Of a DNA stretch of 64,000 bases, positions 42,958 to 51,065 are shown one piece after another; positions within the stretch are counted from its first letter, which is position 1, and the number at the start of each line of letters is the position of its first letter. A program made the translations under genes and the position numbers. Location of the stretch: assembly GCA_964615335.1 (NCBI GenBank), contig CAZTMT010000007.1:1-64000 (forward strand). The letters run 5' to 3'. Source of the DNA: HR10 sp964615335. Its GTDB lineage: Bacteria; Acidobacteriota; Blastocatellia; HR10. Under the pieces are notes generated by a model. That model searched no databases. It saw nothing but the letters and a program-made list of their open reading frames with translations, and was not told where the DNA came from.

Positions 42958-43779
42958 TCATGGCGTCGGAAGAAAGCGCACAGGTCGCACACCGCTGACA
43001 CTCCCCACCCGATGGGCCAGATCGTAAAAGAGCGCCAGACTCGATACCCCCTCCTCGTCCAGATCATACGCGACCGATTCCTCCAGATACCGCTGAAGGA
43101 ACGCCGGCGGGAGATCGAGCGCCTCCGCATAATGCGCGACGATCCGATCCCGATGTCGCAGTCCCTCCTCCTTCGCCGTCCAGAAGTCCACGGCACGACC
43201 TCGCTCCAGACGATCCTCCCGAACAGCCCAGAAGGCGAAGACCAGAGGTCTCCCCGTGAACTGCCGCCACAATCGGGCATAGTCGTAGATGAGGAGATCG
43301 CGGCGATGGAAACGCACGCGAAGCGCCGGATCTCCGATGAGCAAAGCCGCTTCGGCCACCGAGAGCATCGCCTCCACATCCGGCGGCCAGGGGATATACT
43401 CCACGCGACGGCCCCAAAAATGTTCGAAGAAGATGCGCGTCAGAGCCGCTCCGGTCCGCGAGCTGATGTCCAGAGCGACGCGGCGCACCCGCTCGATCGG
43501 CTGGCGCGCGGCGAGAAAGACGCTCTGCACTTCCCCCCAAGAGGCGACCGCAATCCCGGGGACGATCACCAAACCCTCGATCCGCTGATACTCAATGGCC
43601 GGAATCAAGGCGGCATCCACCTGACCGTCGCGCAACAGCTCGGCACACGTCGCCGGAGCCACGTGCGGGAGAAAAAGAACCGTCTCCCGGAGCGACCCGT
43701 GAAGGAAACCGTAGCACAAAGGAGCCGAGTTCAAATATGTCGAGGCCGCAATCACCGGTTTCTTGAACGTTTTCGCCAT
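42958..43779 (-). CDS. mqnA: Chorismate dehydratase MqnA
   Basis: First step of the futalosine menaquinone pathway, dehydrating chorismate to 3-[(1-carboxyvinyl)oxy]benzoate. It is 273 residues, with a periplasmic-binding-protein-like fold. The N-terminus reads IAASTYLNSAPLCYGF, with the family SYLNS...L..G block. Conserved segments DAALIPAIEYQRI, LDISSRTGAALTRIFF and GDPALR are present. No other mqn gene is in the window. It precedes the OmpA/PKD gene by 59 bases and has its own promoter candidate. Confidence 0.92.
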   Translation of the reverse strand: MAKTFKKPVIAASTYLNSAPLCYGFLHGSLRETVLFLPHVAPATCAELLRDGQVDAALIPAIEYQRIEGLVIVPGIAVASWGEVQSVFLAARQPIERVRRVALDISSRTGAALTRIFFEHFWGRRVEYIPWPPDVEAMLSVAEAALLIGDPALRVRFHRRDLLIYDYARLWRQFTGRPLVFAFWAVREDRLERGRAVDFWTAKEEGLRHRDRIVAHYAEALDLPPAFLQRYLEESVAYDLDEEGVSSLALFYDLAHRVGSVSGVRPVRFLPTP

Positions 43780-43811
43780 TCCGCTCGTTCCCGCTCGCGC
43801 GCTCTCCCCTG

Positions 43812-43853
43812 ATGGGGTCTCTGCGCGATCTCCGGATCGCGCCAGGGGCCCTT
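43812..43853. repeat. Hairpin element C in the mqnA leader
   Basis: A third, more diverged copy of the palindromic element, with arms around TGCGCGATC and GATCGCGCC. It lies between the predicted mqnA transcription start (about 43864) and its ATG (43779), so it would fold in the mRNA leader. Confidence 0.55.
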
Positions 43854-43870
43854 CACCTGTTCATCTCTGT

Positions 43871-43899
43871 ATACTACGAAAGTCCCTCACCTTTGGCAA
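43871..43899 (-). promoter_or_regulatory. Putative promoter of mqnA
   Basis: On the minus strand TTGCCA (43899-43894), 17-base spacer and TAGTAT (43876-43871). The -35 matches consensus at five of six and the -10 at four of six. It predicts a leader of about 85 bases that contains hairpin element C. Confidence 0.5.
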
Positions 43900-44007
43900 G
43901 CCAATCTTCTCCTCGAACGCCCGCTTCGCTCTTCCGAGGCTTGACGAGCAGGGAAGCTTGTGGTACAGGAAATCCGCCTCGTGTACATCAGCCAAGGAGA
44001 TGCCCCA

Positions 44008-45195
44008 ATGAAGCTGTCCGAGGAGCGAGTGCTCAGCGCCTTTGAGGAGTTGGAAGCCTGGGTCTTCCGGGAACGCGCGATCCGATTCACCGAAGCCGTG
44101 ACCGCGAGAAGAGAGAAGGAGGCCACGGGCGAGTTTCTCCCCTATCTGCCGACCGATCCCGATCACTTCCTGGGGCTGGACATCGGCTTCAAACAAAGAG
44201 GGGGACACATGACCCCTCAGGTGTGTGTCTGCCTGTTCGTTCGGCGCAAGCTCCCGATGAGAGAATTGCCTCCCGAAGTGCGCATCCCCCCGGAGGTACG
44301 AGGCATCCCCACCGATGTCATCGCCCTGGGTTCTATCCGCTGCCCTCCCCCGGCGAGAACATTCGACCTGCGCCTCTCGAAAGAGGAACGGAAGACGATC
44401 GCGCGCTGGCTCATCCCTGGAGAGCGCCTCGTACGCCTGAAGGGAGAGGTTCTGCGGACAGCCCTCGACGTTCAAAATTGCTTCGCCGCCGGCGCGTCGC
44501 ACAGAACGGCCTGCACGCGTCTCAAGCAGCGTTATCTCAAGCGGCCGGTTCCTGCGGGAGTCTCCATAGGACATCCCCAAATCACCGCCGGCACGTTCGG
44601 ATGCCTGGTCCAGGACGGTCGCGGGCTCTTCATCCTGAGCAATAACCATGTGCTCGCTAACAACAATGCCGCTCAACCGGGAGATCCGATCCTGCAACCC
44701 GGCCCCTATGATGGAGGGAAAAACACAGCGCGTTACGAGATCGGAAGGCTTTCCTCCTTCGTGCCCATCGCCTTCGATGGCCAACCCAATCACGTGGACG
44801 CGGCCCTCGCCGAAACGGATCTCGGGAGAGTGACAGCCCAGATCTGCTCCATTGGGAAGGTCAGAGGCCTGGGAAAGCCCAGGCGAGGACTTATCGTCCA
44901 AAAGCATGGGCGGACAACCGGGCACACCCAGGGGCTTCTCAGCGGACTTTATGCCAAGATCTGGGTGGATTATGATGGGAAGGCGGCCCTGTTTGAAGGG
45001 CAGCTCAGGATCGAAGGCGGGAGGATTCCTTTCAGCGCCGGAGGGGATTCGGGGTCGCTGATCGTGGATCTGCAGGGACGGGCCGTGGGACTGCTTTTCG
45101 CCGGATCGGAGCTGGAGAATATGACCTTCGCCAATCCCATCCGGGCTGTGCTCAAGGCCCTGAAAGTCCGCCTGGTCACAGGAGACAGGACATGA
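44008..45195 (+). CDS. Trypsin-like serine protease (S1-type)
   Basis: A 395-residue chymotrypsin-fold protease. The triad is H214 (LSNNHVLAN), D264 (NHVDAALAE) and S348 (AGGDSGS), with a conserved KHGRTTGHTQG strand (299-309). No signal peptide is obvious, so it may be cytosolic. Residues 1-180 form an N-terminal region with a segment PQVCVCLFVRRKL...VRGIPTDVIALG (70-108) that resembles the small protein encoded next. AAGGAGA lies 7-8 bases before the ATG at 44008. It overlaps the 73-residue gene by four bases. Members of this protease type occur in many bacteria, with unknown targets. Confidence 0.88.
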   Translation: MKLSEERVLSAFEELEAWVFRERAIRFTEAVTARREKEATGEFLPYLPTDPDHFLGLDIGFKQRGGHMTPQVCVCLFVRRKLPMRELPPEVRIPPEVRGIPTDVIALGSIRCPPPARTFDLRLSKEERKTIARWLIPGERLVRLKGEVLRTALDVQNCFAAGASHRTACTRLKQRYLKRPVPAGVSIGHPQITAGTFGCLVQDGRGLFILSNNHVLANNNAAQPGDPILQPGPYDGGKNTARYEIGRLSSFVPIAFDGQPNHVDAALAETDLGRVTAQICSIGKVRGLGKPRRGLIVQKHGRTTGHTQGLLSGLYAKIWVDYDGKAALFEGQLRIEGGRIPFSAGGDSGSLIVDLQGRAVGLLFAGSELENMTFANPIRAVLKALKVRLVTGDRT

Positions 45196-45413
45196 CGAAG
45201 AAGCGGGAGTCTCTCGAGAGAGTGCTGAAGCGACATGGAGAGAGGCTCCTGCAGGTGCCCGGAGTCGTGGGCATCAGCGACGGGCAGGATGCCCAGGGAC
45301 CTTACATCGAAGTGCTGGTGGAGATCCCGATCGAAAGAGTCGAAGGGATTCCGACGGTCTTAGAAGGGTATCCCGTCCGCCTCAGATATACCGGAAAGAT
45401 AAAAGCCCGGTGA
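45192..45413 (+). CDS. Small protein coupled to the serine protease
   Basis: A 73-residue protein that starts on the ATGA of the protease stop. Its core LLQVPGVVGISDG...GPYIEVLVEIPI...IPTVLEGYPVRLRYTGKIKAR has the order beta-turn-beta with 'PGVVGI' and 'EGYPV' turns. Such small domains are found next to, or fused to, trypsin-like proteases of this type. A role as a propeptide-like inhibitor or folding aid is a guess based on position. It has no signal peptide or membrane segment. Confidence 0.75.
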   Translation: MTKKRESLERVLKRHGERLLQVPGVVGISDGQDAQGPYIEVLVEIPIERVEGIPTVLEGYPVRLRYTGKIKAR

Positions 45414-45690
45414 CCAAAGCGAGGGTCCAGGAGCGAATCCTCAATGCGCTCGTGGTGCCCAAGAGGAGATGCGCGCTCTCGATTTCAACGCGCTGAACCG
45501 CAAGAGGCATCACAATGCGCTCGGGCTCTGCTCTGAACGCAGGGTGCTTCTGGAACAGATTCCCGGGAAACGGCCTGACCCTTCAGGAGAAGCGCAGGAG
45601 GGGACCCATTGCGATGCCGCTCCGATGGCGGTATCCTTCTACACGGGTGCGTGATCCAGAGCGATGCCTCACGCGTGGAGATGAACGGAC
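45414..45690 (+). other. Intergenic stretch, no gene supported
   Basis: 277 bases between the small protein and the retropepsin-like gene. A 61-codon frame at 45469-45654 has GAGGAG directly touching its ATG and matches nothing I recognise. No clear promoter, hairpin or repeat was seen. Confidence 0.5.
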
Positions 45691-46080
45691 ATGGGCATCA
45701 TCTACATCGAAGGGAAAGTCAGAGGGTCGACCGGGACCGAGAGCGACGTGCGCTTCCTTGTGGATAGCGGGGCGACTTACACGCTGCTCCCTGAGAAGGT
45801 CTGGCAGGCGATAGGCCTATCCCCGAAGCGCGAGCACACCTTCACGTTCGCTGATGGGAGCACGATCACCCGAAAAGTCCCGGAGTGCTACATCATTCTC
45901 CCCCAAGGGGAGTGCCATACTCCGGTGATCTTAGGGGAGGCCAATGACGAAGCGCTGCTGGGTGTGGTCACCCTGGAGATCTTAGGGCTGGTCCTGGACC
46001 CGTTCAAACGAAGGCTACAGCCCATGCGCATGTCGCTGATCTGGAATGAACCCGCTTCTGGCATCACAAAGCAAGGCTGA
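45691..46080 (+). CDS. Retropepsin-like aspartic protease
   Basis: A 129-residue single-domain aspartic protease of the retroviral/clan AA type. The catalytic motif is FLVDSGATYTLLP with D25 (22-34), the flap segment is ADGSTITRKVP, and the C-terminal hydrophobic-hydrophobic-Gly motif is LLGVVTLEILGLVLDP. Such proteins act as homodimers. It has no signal sequence. GGAG lies 9 bases before the ATG. It is the last gene of the protease cassette, converging with a hypothetical gene four bases away. Confidence 0.86.
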   Translation: MGIIYIEGKVRGSTGTESDVRFLVDSGATYTLLPEKVWQAIGLSPKREHTFTFADGSTITRKVPECYIILPQGECHTPVILGEANDEALLGVVTLEILGLVLDPFKRRLQPMRMSLIWNEPASGITKQG

Positions 46081-46084
46081 TCGT

Positions 46085-46315
46085 TCACACCTCTTCCAGC
46101 ATCCACTGACCCTGTTGCTCCTGACGCCACAAGATGAAAACATGCCCTTCGGCTCGGATGCGGAATCGCCTCCACAGCCGCTCGGCCCGCAGTTCGAGGG
46201 CTTCGTCAAGCAGCTCTTCGACTTCGATCCACCGCCCTTCGTATTCGAAGGCTGTGGGGCGTTGCTCTCCCCGATATCCCGAATAGGTTCGGACGCGAAT
46301 GGGCACAAGGGACAT
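46085..46315 (-). CDS. Hypothetical protein, 76 residues
   Basis: A small acidic protein I do not recognise. It reads like a single beta-rich domain: VPIRVRTYSGYRGEQRPTAFEYEGRWIEVEELLDEAL, then a helix-strand and FILWRQEQQGQWMLEEV at the end. No signal sequence or membrane segment is seen. It lies 36 bases after yggT and converges on the retropepsin-like gene. Composition and frame conservation make it a likely real gene. Confidence 0.6.
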   Translation of the reverse strand: MSLVPIRVRTYSGYRGEQRPTAFEYEGRWIEVEELLDEALELRAERLWRRFRIRAEGHVFILWRQEQQGQWMLEEV

Positions 46316-46351
46316 CGTGACAGCTCTCCTCCCGTGGGCTGCCCACCGCGG

Positions 46352-46957
46352 CTATTGGAGAAACACCATCTGAACAAGCCAGGAGAGAATCAAAAGCCCG
46401 AAGTAGGCGACAAGGGGCGTCAGATCGAACATCCCCACCGGGGGGACGAAGCGCCGCAGCGGAGTTGTGATCCGTTCAAATCCCCACCAGATGAAGCGCA
46501 CCAGGCGCCCCCGGTAAAGACCGATCCAGGAGAAGACGACTCCGAAGATGACGCACATCATGGCCAGCGAGAGCGCGAGCAAAAGCGCATGTCCGATGAG
46601 ATGCCGGACGCCCGGGCCAAACCGCGAGAGCGCAAGCAAGCGCGCGGCCAGCCCAAATCCCAGGACGGCACGCTGGATGTCCCCGATAAAATGCAAGCCG
46701 AAAGCCAGAATCAGAATCGCCAGGATGATGAAGAGAATCGGCGCCAGATCATACCGCGAGGAGAACGCCAGAGGAGTGCGCCGCAAGGGCATCAAGAGCG
46801 GTTCGCTCCATCTGCGGATCAGGTAGGGAAACCATCCGAAGGGGTTCAGGCGCAATCCATCCACCAGAAGGCGCGCTAGGACCAGAGCGATGCCCACGAT
46901 GAAGGCCACCCACAGCAGTCCCCGAATCGCCTCGAAGATCGCCCCGATCAGGCTCAT
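46352..46957 (-). CDS. YggT family membrane protein
   Basis: A 201-residue integral membrane protein with two YggT units: the first has a hydrophobic N-terminal span then FPYLIRRWSEPLLMPLRR, the second ends GLYRGRLVRFIWWGFERITTPLRRFVPPVGMFDLTPLVAYFGLLILSWLV. The conserved P.L.P.R segment occurs twice. The family is linked to cell division, osmotic shock or photosystem functions in different lineages, with no agreed activity. It overlaps yggS by four bases, a common arrangement. Confidence 0.88.
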   Translation of the reverse strand: MSLIGAIFEAIRGLLWVAFIVGIALVLARLLVDGLRLNPFGWFPYLIRRWSEPLLMPLRRTPLAFSSRYDLAPILFIILAILILAFGLHFIGDIQRAVLGFGLAARLLALSRFGPGVRHLIGHALLLALSLAMMCVIFGVVFSWIGLYRGRLVRFIWWGFERITTPLRRFVPPVGMFDLTPLVAYFGLLILSWLVQMVFLQ

Positions 46958-47649
46958 TCCGGACGCTCCCCGAAGATAGCGCGGCCGATGCGGACCATCG
47001 TCGCCCCTTCCTCAATAGCGACCTCGAAATCATGGCTCATGCCCATGGAGAGTTCCGTCAGGGGCGGCTCCCAGAGCCCCTGCGCGTTCAGCTCGCGCAG
47101 GCATTGAGCCAGGCGACGGAAGTACGGGCGGACCTGCTCGGGATCTTCACAATACGGAGGAATGGCCATTAATCCCCGAATGTCCAGATGTTCAAACGCG
47201 CGACAGGCTCGCGCGACCTCCAGAAGCTGCTCCACCGGAATGCCAAATTTCGTCGGTTCGCCGGCCAGATCCACCTGCAGAAGGACCGGAAGTCTTCGTC
47301 CCTCTTCCCCCGCTATCCGATCGAGCCGCTGGGCCAGCCGCACGCTGTCCAGCGAATGAATGATGTGGAACAGCCGAAGAGCCTTTCGCGCCTTGTTCGA
47401 TTGCAGGTGTCCCACCAGATGCCAGGTGACCGACGCGCCGATCTCGGCGATTTTTCGCTCGGCTTCCTGGACGCGATTCTCGCCAAAGTGGGTGAGGCCG
47501 GCAGCTATAGCCGCGCGAATGCGTTCGACAGAAACGCCTTTGGTCACCGCCACAAGCGTGATCTCCTCAGGTGAACGCCCGGCGCGCATGGCGGCGCGGC
47601 CCATGCGCTCGCGCACGCTCGCGATGCGTTCGGCAATCTCATCTCCCAT
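46954..47649 (-). CDS. yggS: Pyridoxal phosphate homeostasis protein (YggS/PROSC)
   Basis: Cytosolic PLP-binding protein of 231 residues with an alanine-racemase-like TIM barrel. The PLP lysine is K37 in LVAVTKGV. HFGENRVQEA, WHLVGHLQSNKA and the GLMAIPP segment, together with LSMGMSHDFEVAIEEGATMVRIGRAIFG, are family signatures. It buffers free PLP and affects amino-acid metabolism. It is coupled to yggT by a four-base overlap. A promoter candidate ends only about 11 bases before the start. Confidence 0.95.
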   Translation of the reverse strand: MGDEIAERIASVRERMGRAAMRAGRSPEEITLVAVTKGVSVERIRAAIAAGLTHFGENRVQEAERKIAEIGASVTWHLVGHLQSNKARKALRLFHIIHSLDSVRLAQRLDRIAGEEGRRLPVLLQVDLAGEPTKFGIPVEQLLEVARACRAFEHLDIRGLMAIPPYCEDPEQVRPYFRRLAQCLRELNAQGLWEPPLTELSMGMSHDFEVAIEEGATMVRIGRAIFGERPE

Positions 47650-47659
47650 CGCGCTCTCG

Positions 47660-47689
47660 AATATACCAAACGCCCGCGCGCTGAGACAA
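47660..47689 (-). promoter_or_regulatory. Putative promoter of yggS-yggT
   Basis: On the minus strand TTGTCT (47689-47684), 18-base spacer and TATATT (47665-47660). The predicted start, near 47653, leaves only about four untranslated bases. Confidence 0.45.
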
Positions 47690-47748
47690 GAAACTCCCCC
47701 CTCGGTGAGCCGAAGGAACGCGCGCCGAATAGTATACCCGCGGGATGG

Positions 47749-48180
47749 TTACTTTTGCCTGAGCGAGGCCAAGAAGGCCTCGATACCCGCCTGGGCGACC
47801 AGCCGATCTTGCTCGGGCGTTCCCGAGCTGCATCCGACGGCTCCGACGACGTATCCGTCCACGACGATCGGCACGCCGCCTCCGAAGATCATGAACCGCC
47901 CTTGATTGCTCACGTGGATGCCGAAGGCCGGCCCTCCCGGCTGCGCGATCTCGGCATACTCGTGCGTCGCTTTTCGAGTCCCGGCTGCCGTGAAGGCCTT
48001 ATTGATGGCGATATCAATGCTGGTGATCTTGGCTCCATCCATGCGATAGAAGGCCAGAAGATGGCCTCCATCATCCACGACGGCGATATCCATGGGCACG
48101 CCGATCTCCTGCGCTTTCCGTTCGGCGGCTTCGAGAATGATCTTGGCATCGTGCAAGGTCAATTTCGGAACGGTGATCAT
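47749..48180 (-). CDS. GlcG/HbpS family heme-binding-like protein
   Basis: A 143-residue GlcG/HbpS domain protein. Conserved blocks are MDIAVVDDGGHLLAFYRMDGA (29-49), DIAINKAFTAA and the FGGGVPIVVDGYVVGAVGCSSGTPEQD segment. The family includes HbpS, a heme-degrading or sensing protein, and GlcG, encoded in the E. coli glycolate operon. Here it is 28 kb from glcDEF. AAGGAGG lies 6 bases before the ATG. It has no signal sequence, and its function is not established. Confidence 0.88.
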   Translation of the reverse strand: MITVPKLTLHDAKIILEAAERKAQEIGVPMDIAVVDDGGHLLAFYRMDGAKITSIDIAINKAFTAAGTRKATHEYAEIAQPGGPAFGIHVSNQGRFMIFGGGVPIVVDGYVVGAVGCSSGTPEQDRLVAQAGIEAFLASLRQK

Positions 48181-48220
48181 CGGAACCTCCTTTCAGGATG
48201 TGCTCGTGTGGTCTCCTCAA

Positions 48221-48240
48221 GACCCCGCCTCAGGCGGGTC
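48221..48240. other. G+C-rich hairpin at the RNase gene 3' end
   Basis: GACCCCGCCT and CAGGCGGGTC form a compact stem that overlaps the RNase stop codon (48230-48232). No U-tract follows on the minus strand, so it is not called a terminator. Confidence 0.4.
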
Positions 48241-50239
48241 TCACCCACAAGAGGCCCGTTTGGGGATCGCTCTCCTCGCGCCGGACGCGCAGGCAGGCAC
48301 CCGGCTCCCATTCCTGATGTGTGCGCATCTTTCCCCGCAGGAGCCACTCCGTGAGTTCGACGTCATACCCCTCGCGAGCCCGCCGGAGCACAACGGCTTC
48401 GAACTCCGTGTCGTCTGGAAGTTGCCGGATATACTGGAGCAACCAGTAGCGCTGAGCCCGCTGCTCCAGAGCGCGCACGTCCCGCTCGACGGCTTCGGCT
48501 GCCGCGAGGACTTCCAGAAGCTCCTCCCGCTCATACGGGTAGGGCTCGCCGAGAAGGGCCGCTCGGATCTGCCGCTGCACGACCAGATCGGCGAACCGTC
48601 GAATGGGAGAGGTCCATTGCGTATAGGCGCTCACACCGAGCCCGGCATGAGGTTGTGGAGAGAGCGAGAGGCGCGAGCGCTGAAGTCCCCGGATGACCTG
48701 TTCCAGCAGGAGCGGATCGTAGGTGGCGCGCAACTGCTCGCGCAGCTCCTCGCTGAGCGGCCAGGCGGGAGGATCCTGAGTGCGGAAGATGATGGGAATT
48801 CCGCGCCGCACGGCCTGTTCCGCCGCGAGGTGGTTCATCAAGATCATCAGCTCACTCACCAGAAGTCGAGCCGGGGATCCCGGATCAATGCGCTTGACGC
48901 GAATGAGGCCATCCCGGACGCGCACCTTCACTTCAGGGCGTCGCAGCCAAAGGGCTCCGCGCCGGAATCGCTCGGCAGCCCATCGCTGCCCCCATCGCAG
49001 GAGATGTCGCAACCGCTTCCCTTCCTCTCCGGAATCCTCAGCCAGGAGCCGGTCGGCTTCATCGTAGCTGAGCCGTCGCGTGACGCGAATCATTCCGGGG
49101 ACGAGCGTCGCTTCCCGTATGTTCCCTTCCGCATCGGTCTGCAGAAGCAGGCTGAGCGTCGGTCTCAGTTCCCCTTCCCGCAAGCTCGCCAGGTTGCAGG
49201 AGAGCCGCTCGGGGAACATGAGCACGCGTTCGGTCGGCAAGTAGGCGGTGACGCCCCGTCGGGCGGCCTCTTCATCGAGCGCATCCCCTTTGCGAACATA
49301 ATGCGCGACATCGGCGATGTGAATCCCCAGACGCCACCCTCCCGGCAGCGGTTCCACGCTGAGGGCATCATCAATCTCCTCGGTCTCCTCATCGTCAATG
49401 GAGACCGTCCACGCGCGGGTGAAATCCTCCCGATCCGAGTCTCCGGCGAAAGGAACGAGTCGTTCGGCGGCTTCCAGAACCCCGGCGCGAAAAGACGTAT
49501 CCAATCCGGCGAGAATGAGGAAGGGATCGGCTGTGGCGTCCAGACGCCCCGTTTTCACGAGCACGTCGTAGGCGATCTCGCGCGGCGCGCGATTCTCATC
49601 AACCTCGGCGAGCCATCGCGCGACCTCGGGCATCTGCCGGCGCCGCAGGAAGCTTTCCACCTGATCCACGACGCTCACCCATTCTTCGGAGACCTCCACC
49701 GGTTCTTCGGAGGCGAGCACCTGGCGAAGCCACCCGAGGACGCGCGCCTTGAACTCGGCGCGCTGTCGGCGCTGGGCCTCCTGATGACGCAACCGCTCCA
49801 GATCCTCCGACGAGCGGGGGGTGAAATGCACTCCTCGGCGCCGGAAGTAGAACCGGTCCTCCCAAAGAGCGCGCAGCATCGCCGACTGCGCAATGGCCGA
49901 GATCGTCCCGAAATAATGCTCCGCCAGCTCCGGAAGCGTATATTCCCGCTCCTCCCCCTTCAGGCTCTCCCACAGCAGCTCCAGCTCGATCTCCCGACGC
50001 CGGGCTTCGATCTGCGCTCGAAGCGCTTCCAGAAGCGGCAGGAAGTCTTCTCTCGACACGGGCTTGAGCTCGTGCACGAGATAGACGCGCATCGGAGAGA
50101 CGGAATTCTCGCGTCCCCGCTCATCCAAAAGGTGCCATCTCCCCCGGCCGACTTTGAGGACGAGCCCCAGACGTGGGGTCTCCTCATCGAGGAACTCGAC
50201 GACTTGTCCTTCGCTGGCTTCGATCCGACGTGCGTTCAT
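48230..50239 (-). CDS. RNase II/R-type exoribonuclease (RNB domain)
   Basis: A 669-residue hydrolytic 3'-5' exoribonuclease. The N-terminus (about 1-90) resembles the 'KGDLVEFL..G.P.LGLVLKV' module of cyanobacterial-type RNase II proteins. A winged-helix region follows (about 95-200), then the RNB catalytic domain (about 260-560) with DDEETEEIDDALSVE carrying the metal aspartates, IHIADVAHYV, AYLPTERVLMFPERLSCNLASLR and the YTQWTSPIRRFADLVVQRQI motif. A short C-terminal S1-like region is present. It starts 46 bases after the Fic-like gene. The long frame to 50335 overlaps the Fic-like gene and is rejected. Confidence 0.9.
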   Translation of the reverse strand: MNARRIEASEGQVVEFLDEETPRLGLVLKVGRGRWHLLDERGRENSVSPMRVYLVHELKPVSREDFLPLLEALRAQIEARRREIELELLWESLKGEEREYTLPELAEHYFGTISAIAQSAMLRALWEDRFYFRRRGVHFTPRSSEDLERLRHQEAQRRQRAEFKARVLGWLRQVLASEEPVEVSEEWVSVVDQVESFLRRRQMPEVARWLAEVDENRAPREIAYDVLVKTGRLDATADPFLILAGLDTSFRAGVLEAAERLVPFAGDSDREDFTRAWTVSIDDEETEEIDDALSVEPLPGGWRLGIHIADVAHYVRKGDALDEEAARRGVTAYLPTERVLMFPERLSCNLASLREGELRPTLSLLLQTDAEGNIREATLVPGMIRVTRRLSYDEADRLLAEDSGEEGKRLRHLLRWGQRWAAERFRRGALWLRRPEVKVRVRDGLIRVKRIDPGSPARLLVSELMILMNHLAAEQAVRRGIPIIFRTQDPPAWPLSEELREQLRATYDPLLLEQVIRGLQRSRLSLSPQPHAGLGVSAYTQWTSPIRRFADLVVQRQIRAALLGEPYPYEREELLEVLAAAEAVERDVRALEQRAQRYWLLQYIRQLPDDTEFEAVVLRRAREGYDVELTEWLLRGKMRTHQEWEPGACLRVRREESDPQTGLLWVRPA

Positions 50240-50285
50240 GCTTCTCTCGAACCCCCATCCCTTTCGCGTCAGGCCTTCCCCCGGC

Positions 50286-51065
50286 TCACGCGCTCTCTGT
50301 GACGAGCTGTCGGAGCGTCTGCAGCGTGCCCACAAGCAGCCGCGCGAACAGCTCCAGAAGGGGCTGCGTCGCCATACGCAATCCCGACAGAAGGGCCTCG
50401 TAATAGACGGAGGCCGCTTCCGCGGGGATGATCAGAGGAGGCAGTCCCGCGCGCAGCGTGTAGAGACTGCAGGCCAAGCGCGCCACGCGCTGATACGACC
50501 TCTCGAAAGGTTGCAGATCCATGAGCCGAATATGCACCAGAGTTGCCTGCTCGACCGGGTTCAACTCGGCGAAGCTCTCGGCCGTGAACCACTCCAGAGC
50601 GAGACGGAGCAGGTGCGGCAGCTCCTCGGGCGCACAAGGATCGTGCTCCGGATAGAGGGGATTGATGCGCCTTTGACGCAGCAAGTCCGGCCCCTGATGA
50701 TCCCGTCCCGAGCTGAGACGCATCAGCTCCAGAAGCACATCGAGCGTCAGCTCGACCGGCCGTCCCTCCTCCAAACCGCGGGTGACATATGCGCTCAAGT
50801 ATCGCACGGCTTCGGCGAAGCAGAGCGCGAGGGCTTCTTCGGGAGCGCGCGCCGCTTCTCCTTCCAGAAGAAGTTGCCGCACGCGCTCCCGCTCGAGCCG
50901 ATACCCGTCCAGGCGCATCTCCTGATAGACCTGCTCCTGAAGGAGCCATCCGGCCAGCTCGGCCACACGCTCGGCGGGCAGCGGAGCGAGCGCTTCATAG
51001 GCGGCTCGCGCTTCATCCACCTCGTGAGCCCATGCCGGGACGCGTCGCTGCGGAAGACGAAACAT
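50286..51065 (-). CDS. Fic-fold protein with a destroyed active site
   Basis: A 259-residue protein with Fic-domain layout: an N-terminal helix segment EMRLDGYRLERERV (49-62) at the place of the inhibitory helix, and the loop segment VHIRLMDLQPFERSYQRVARLACSLYTLRAGLPPLII (about 177-213). In active Fic enzymes this is H-P-F-x-(D/E)-G-N-G-R-x-x-R. Here it reads QPFERSYQRVAR (185-196), so the catalytic histidine is Gln, and GNG is SYQ; only PF, R193 and R196 remain. AMPylation is therefore unlikely. The reading frame is long and clean, so a pseudoenzyme is preferred over decay. Its ATG directly follows the galU stop. Confidence 0.7.
   Translation of the reverse strand: MFRLPQRRVPAWAHEVDEARAAYEALAPLPAERVAELAGWLLQEQVYQEMRLDGYRLERERVRQLLLEGEAARAPEEALALCFAEAVRYLSAYVTRGLEEGRPVELTLDVLLELMRLSSGRDHQGPDLLRQRRINPLYPEHDPCAPEELPHLLRLALEWFTAESFAELNPVEQATLVHIRLMDLQPFERSYQRVARLACSLYTLRAGLPPLIIPAEAASVYYEALLSGLRMATQPLLELFARLLVGTLQTLRQLVTESA

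Noticed and set aside
40568..43027. 819-codon plus-strand frame opposite the OmpA/PKD gene
   Set aside because: Antisense of OmpA and PKD domains with a signal sequence and a good ribosome-binding site.
45469..45654. 61-residue frame between the protease genes
   Set aside because: Shine-Dalgarno-like GAGGAG touches the ATG directly, no family features, and the frame is not placed like its neighbours.
48221..48240. Rho-independent terminator after the RNase gene
   Set aside because: Stem is short, overlaps the stop codon and has no U-tract on the minus strand.
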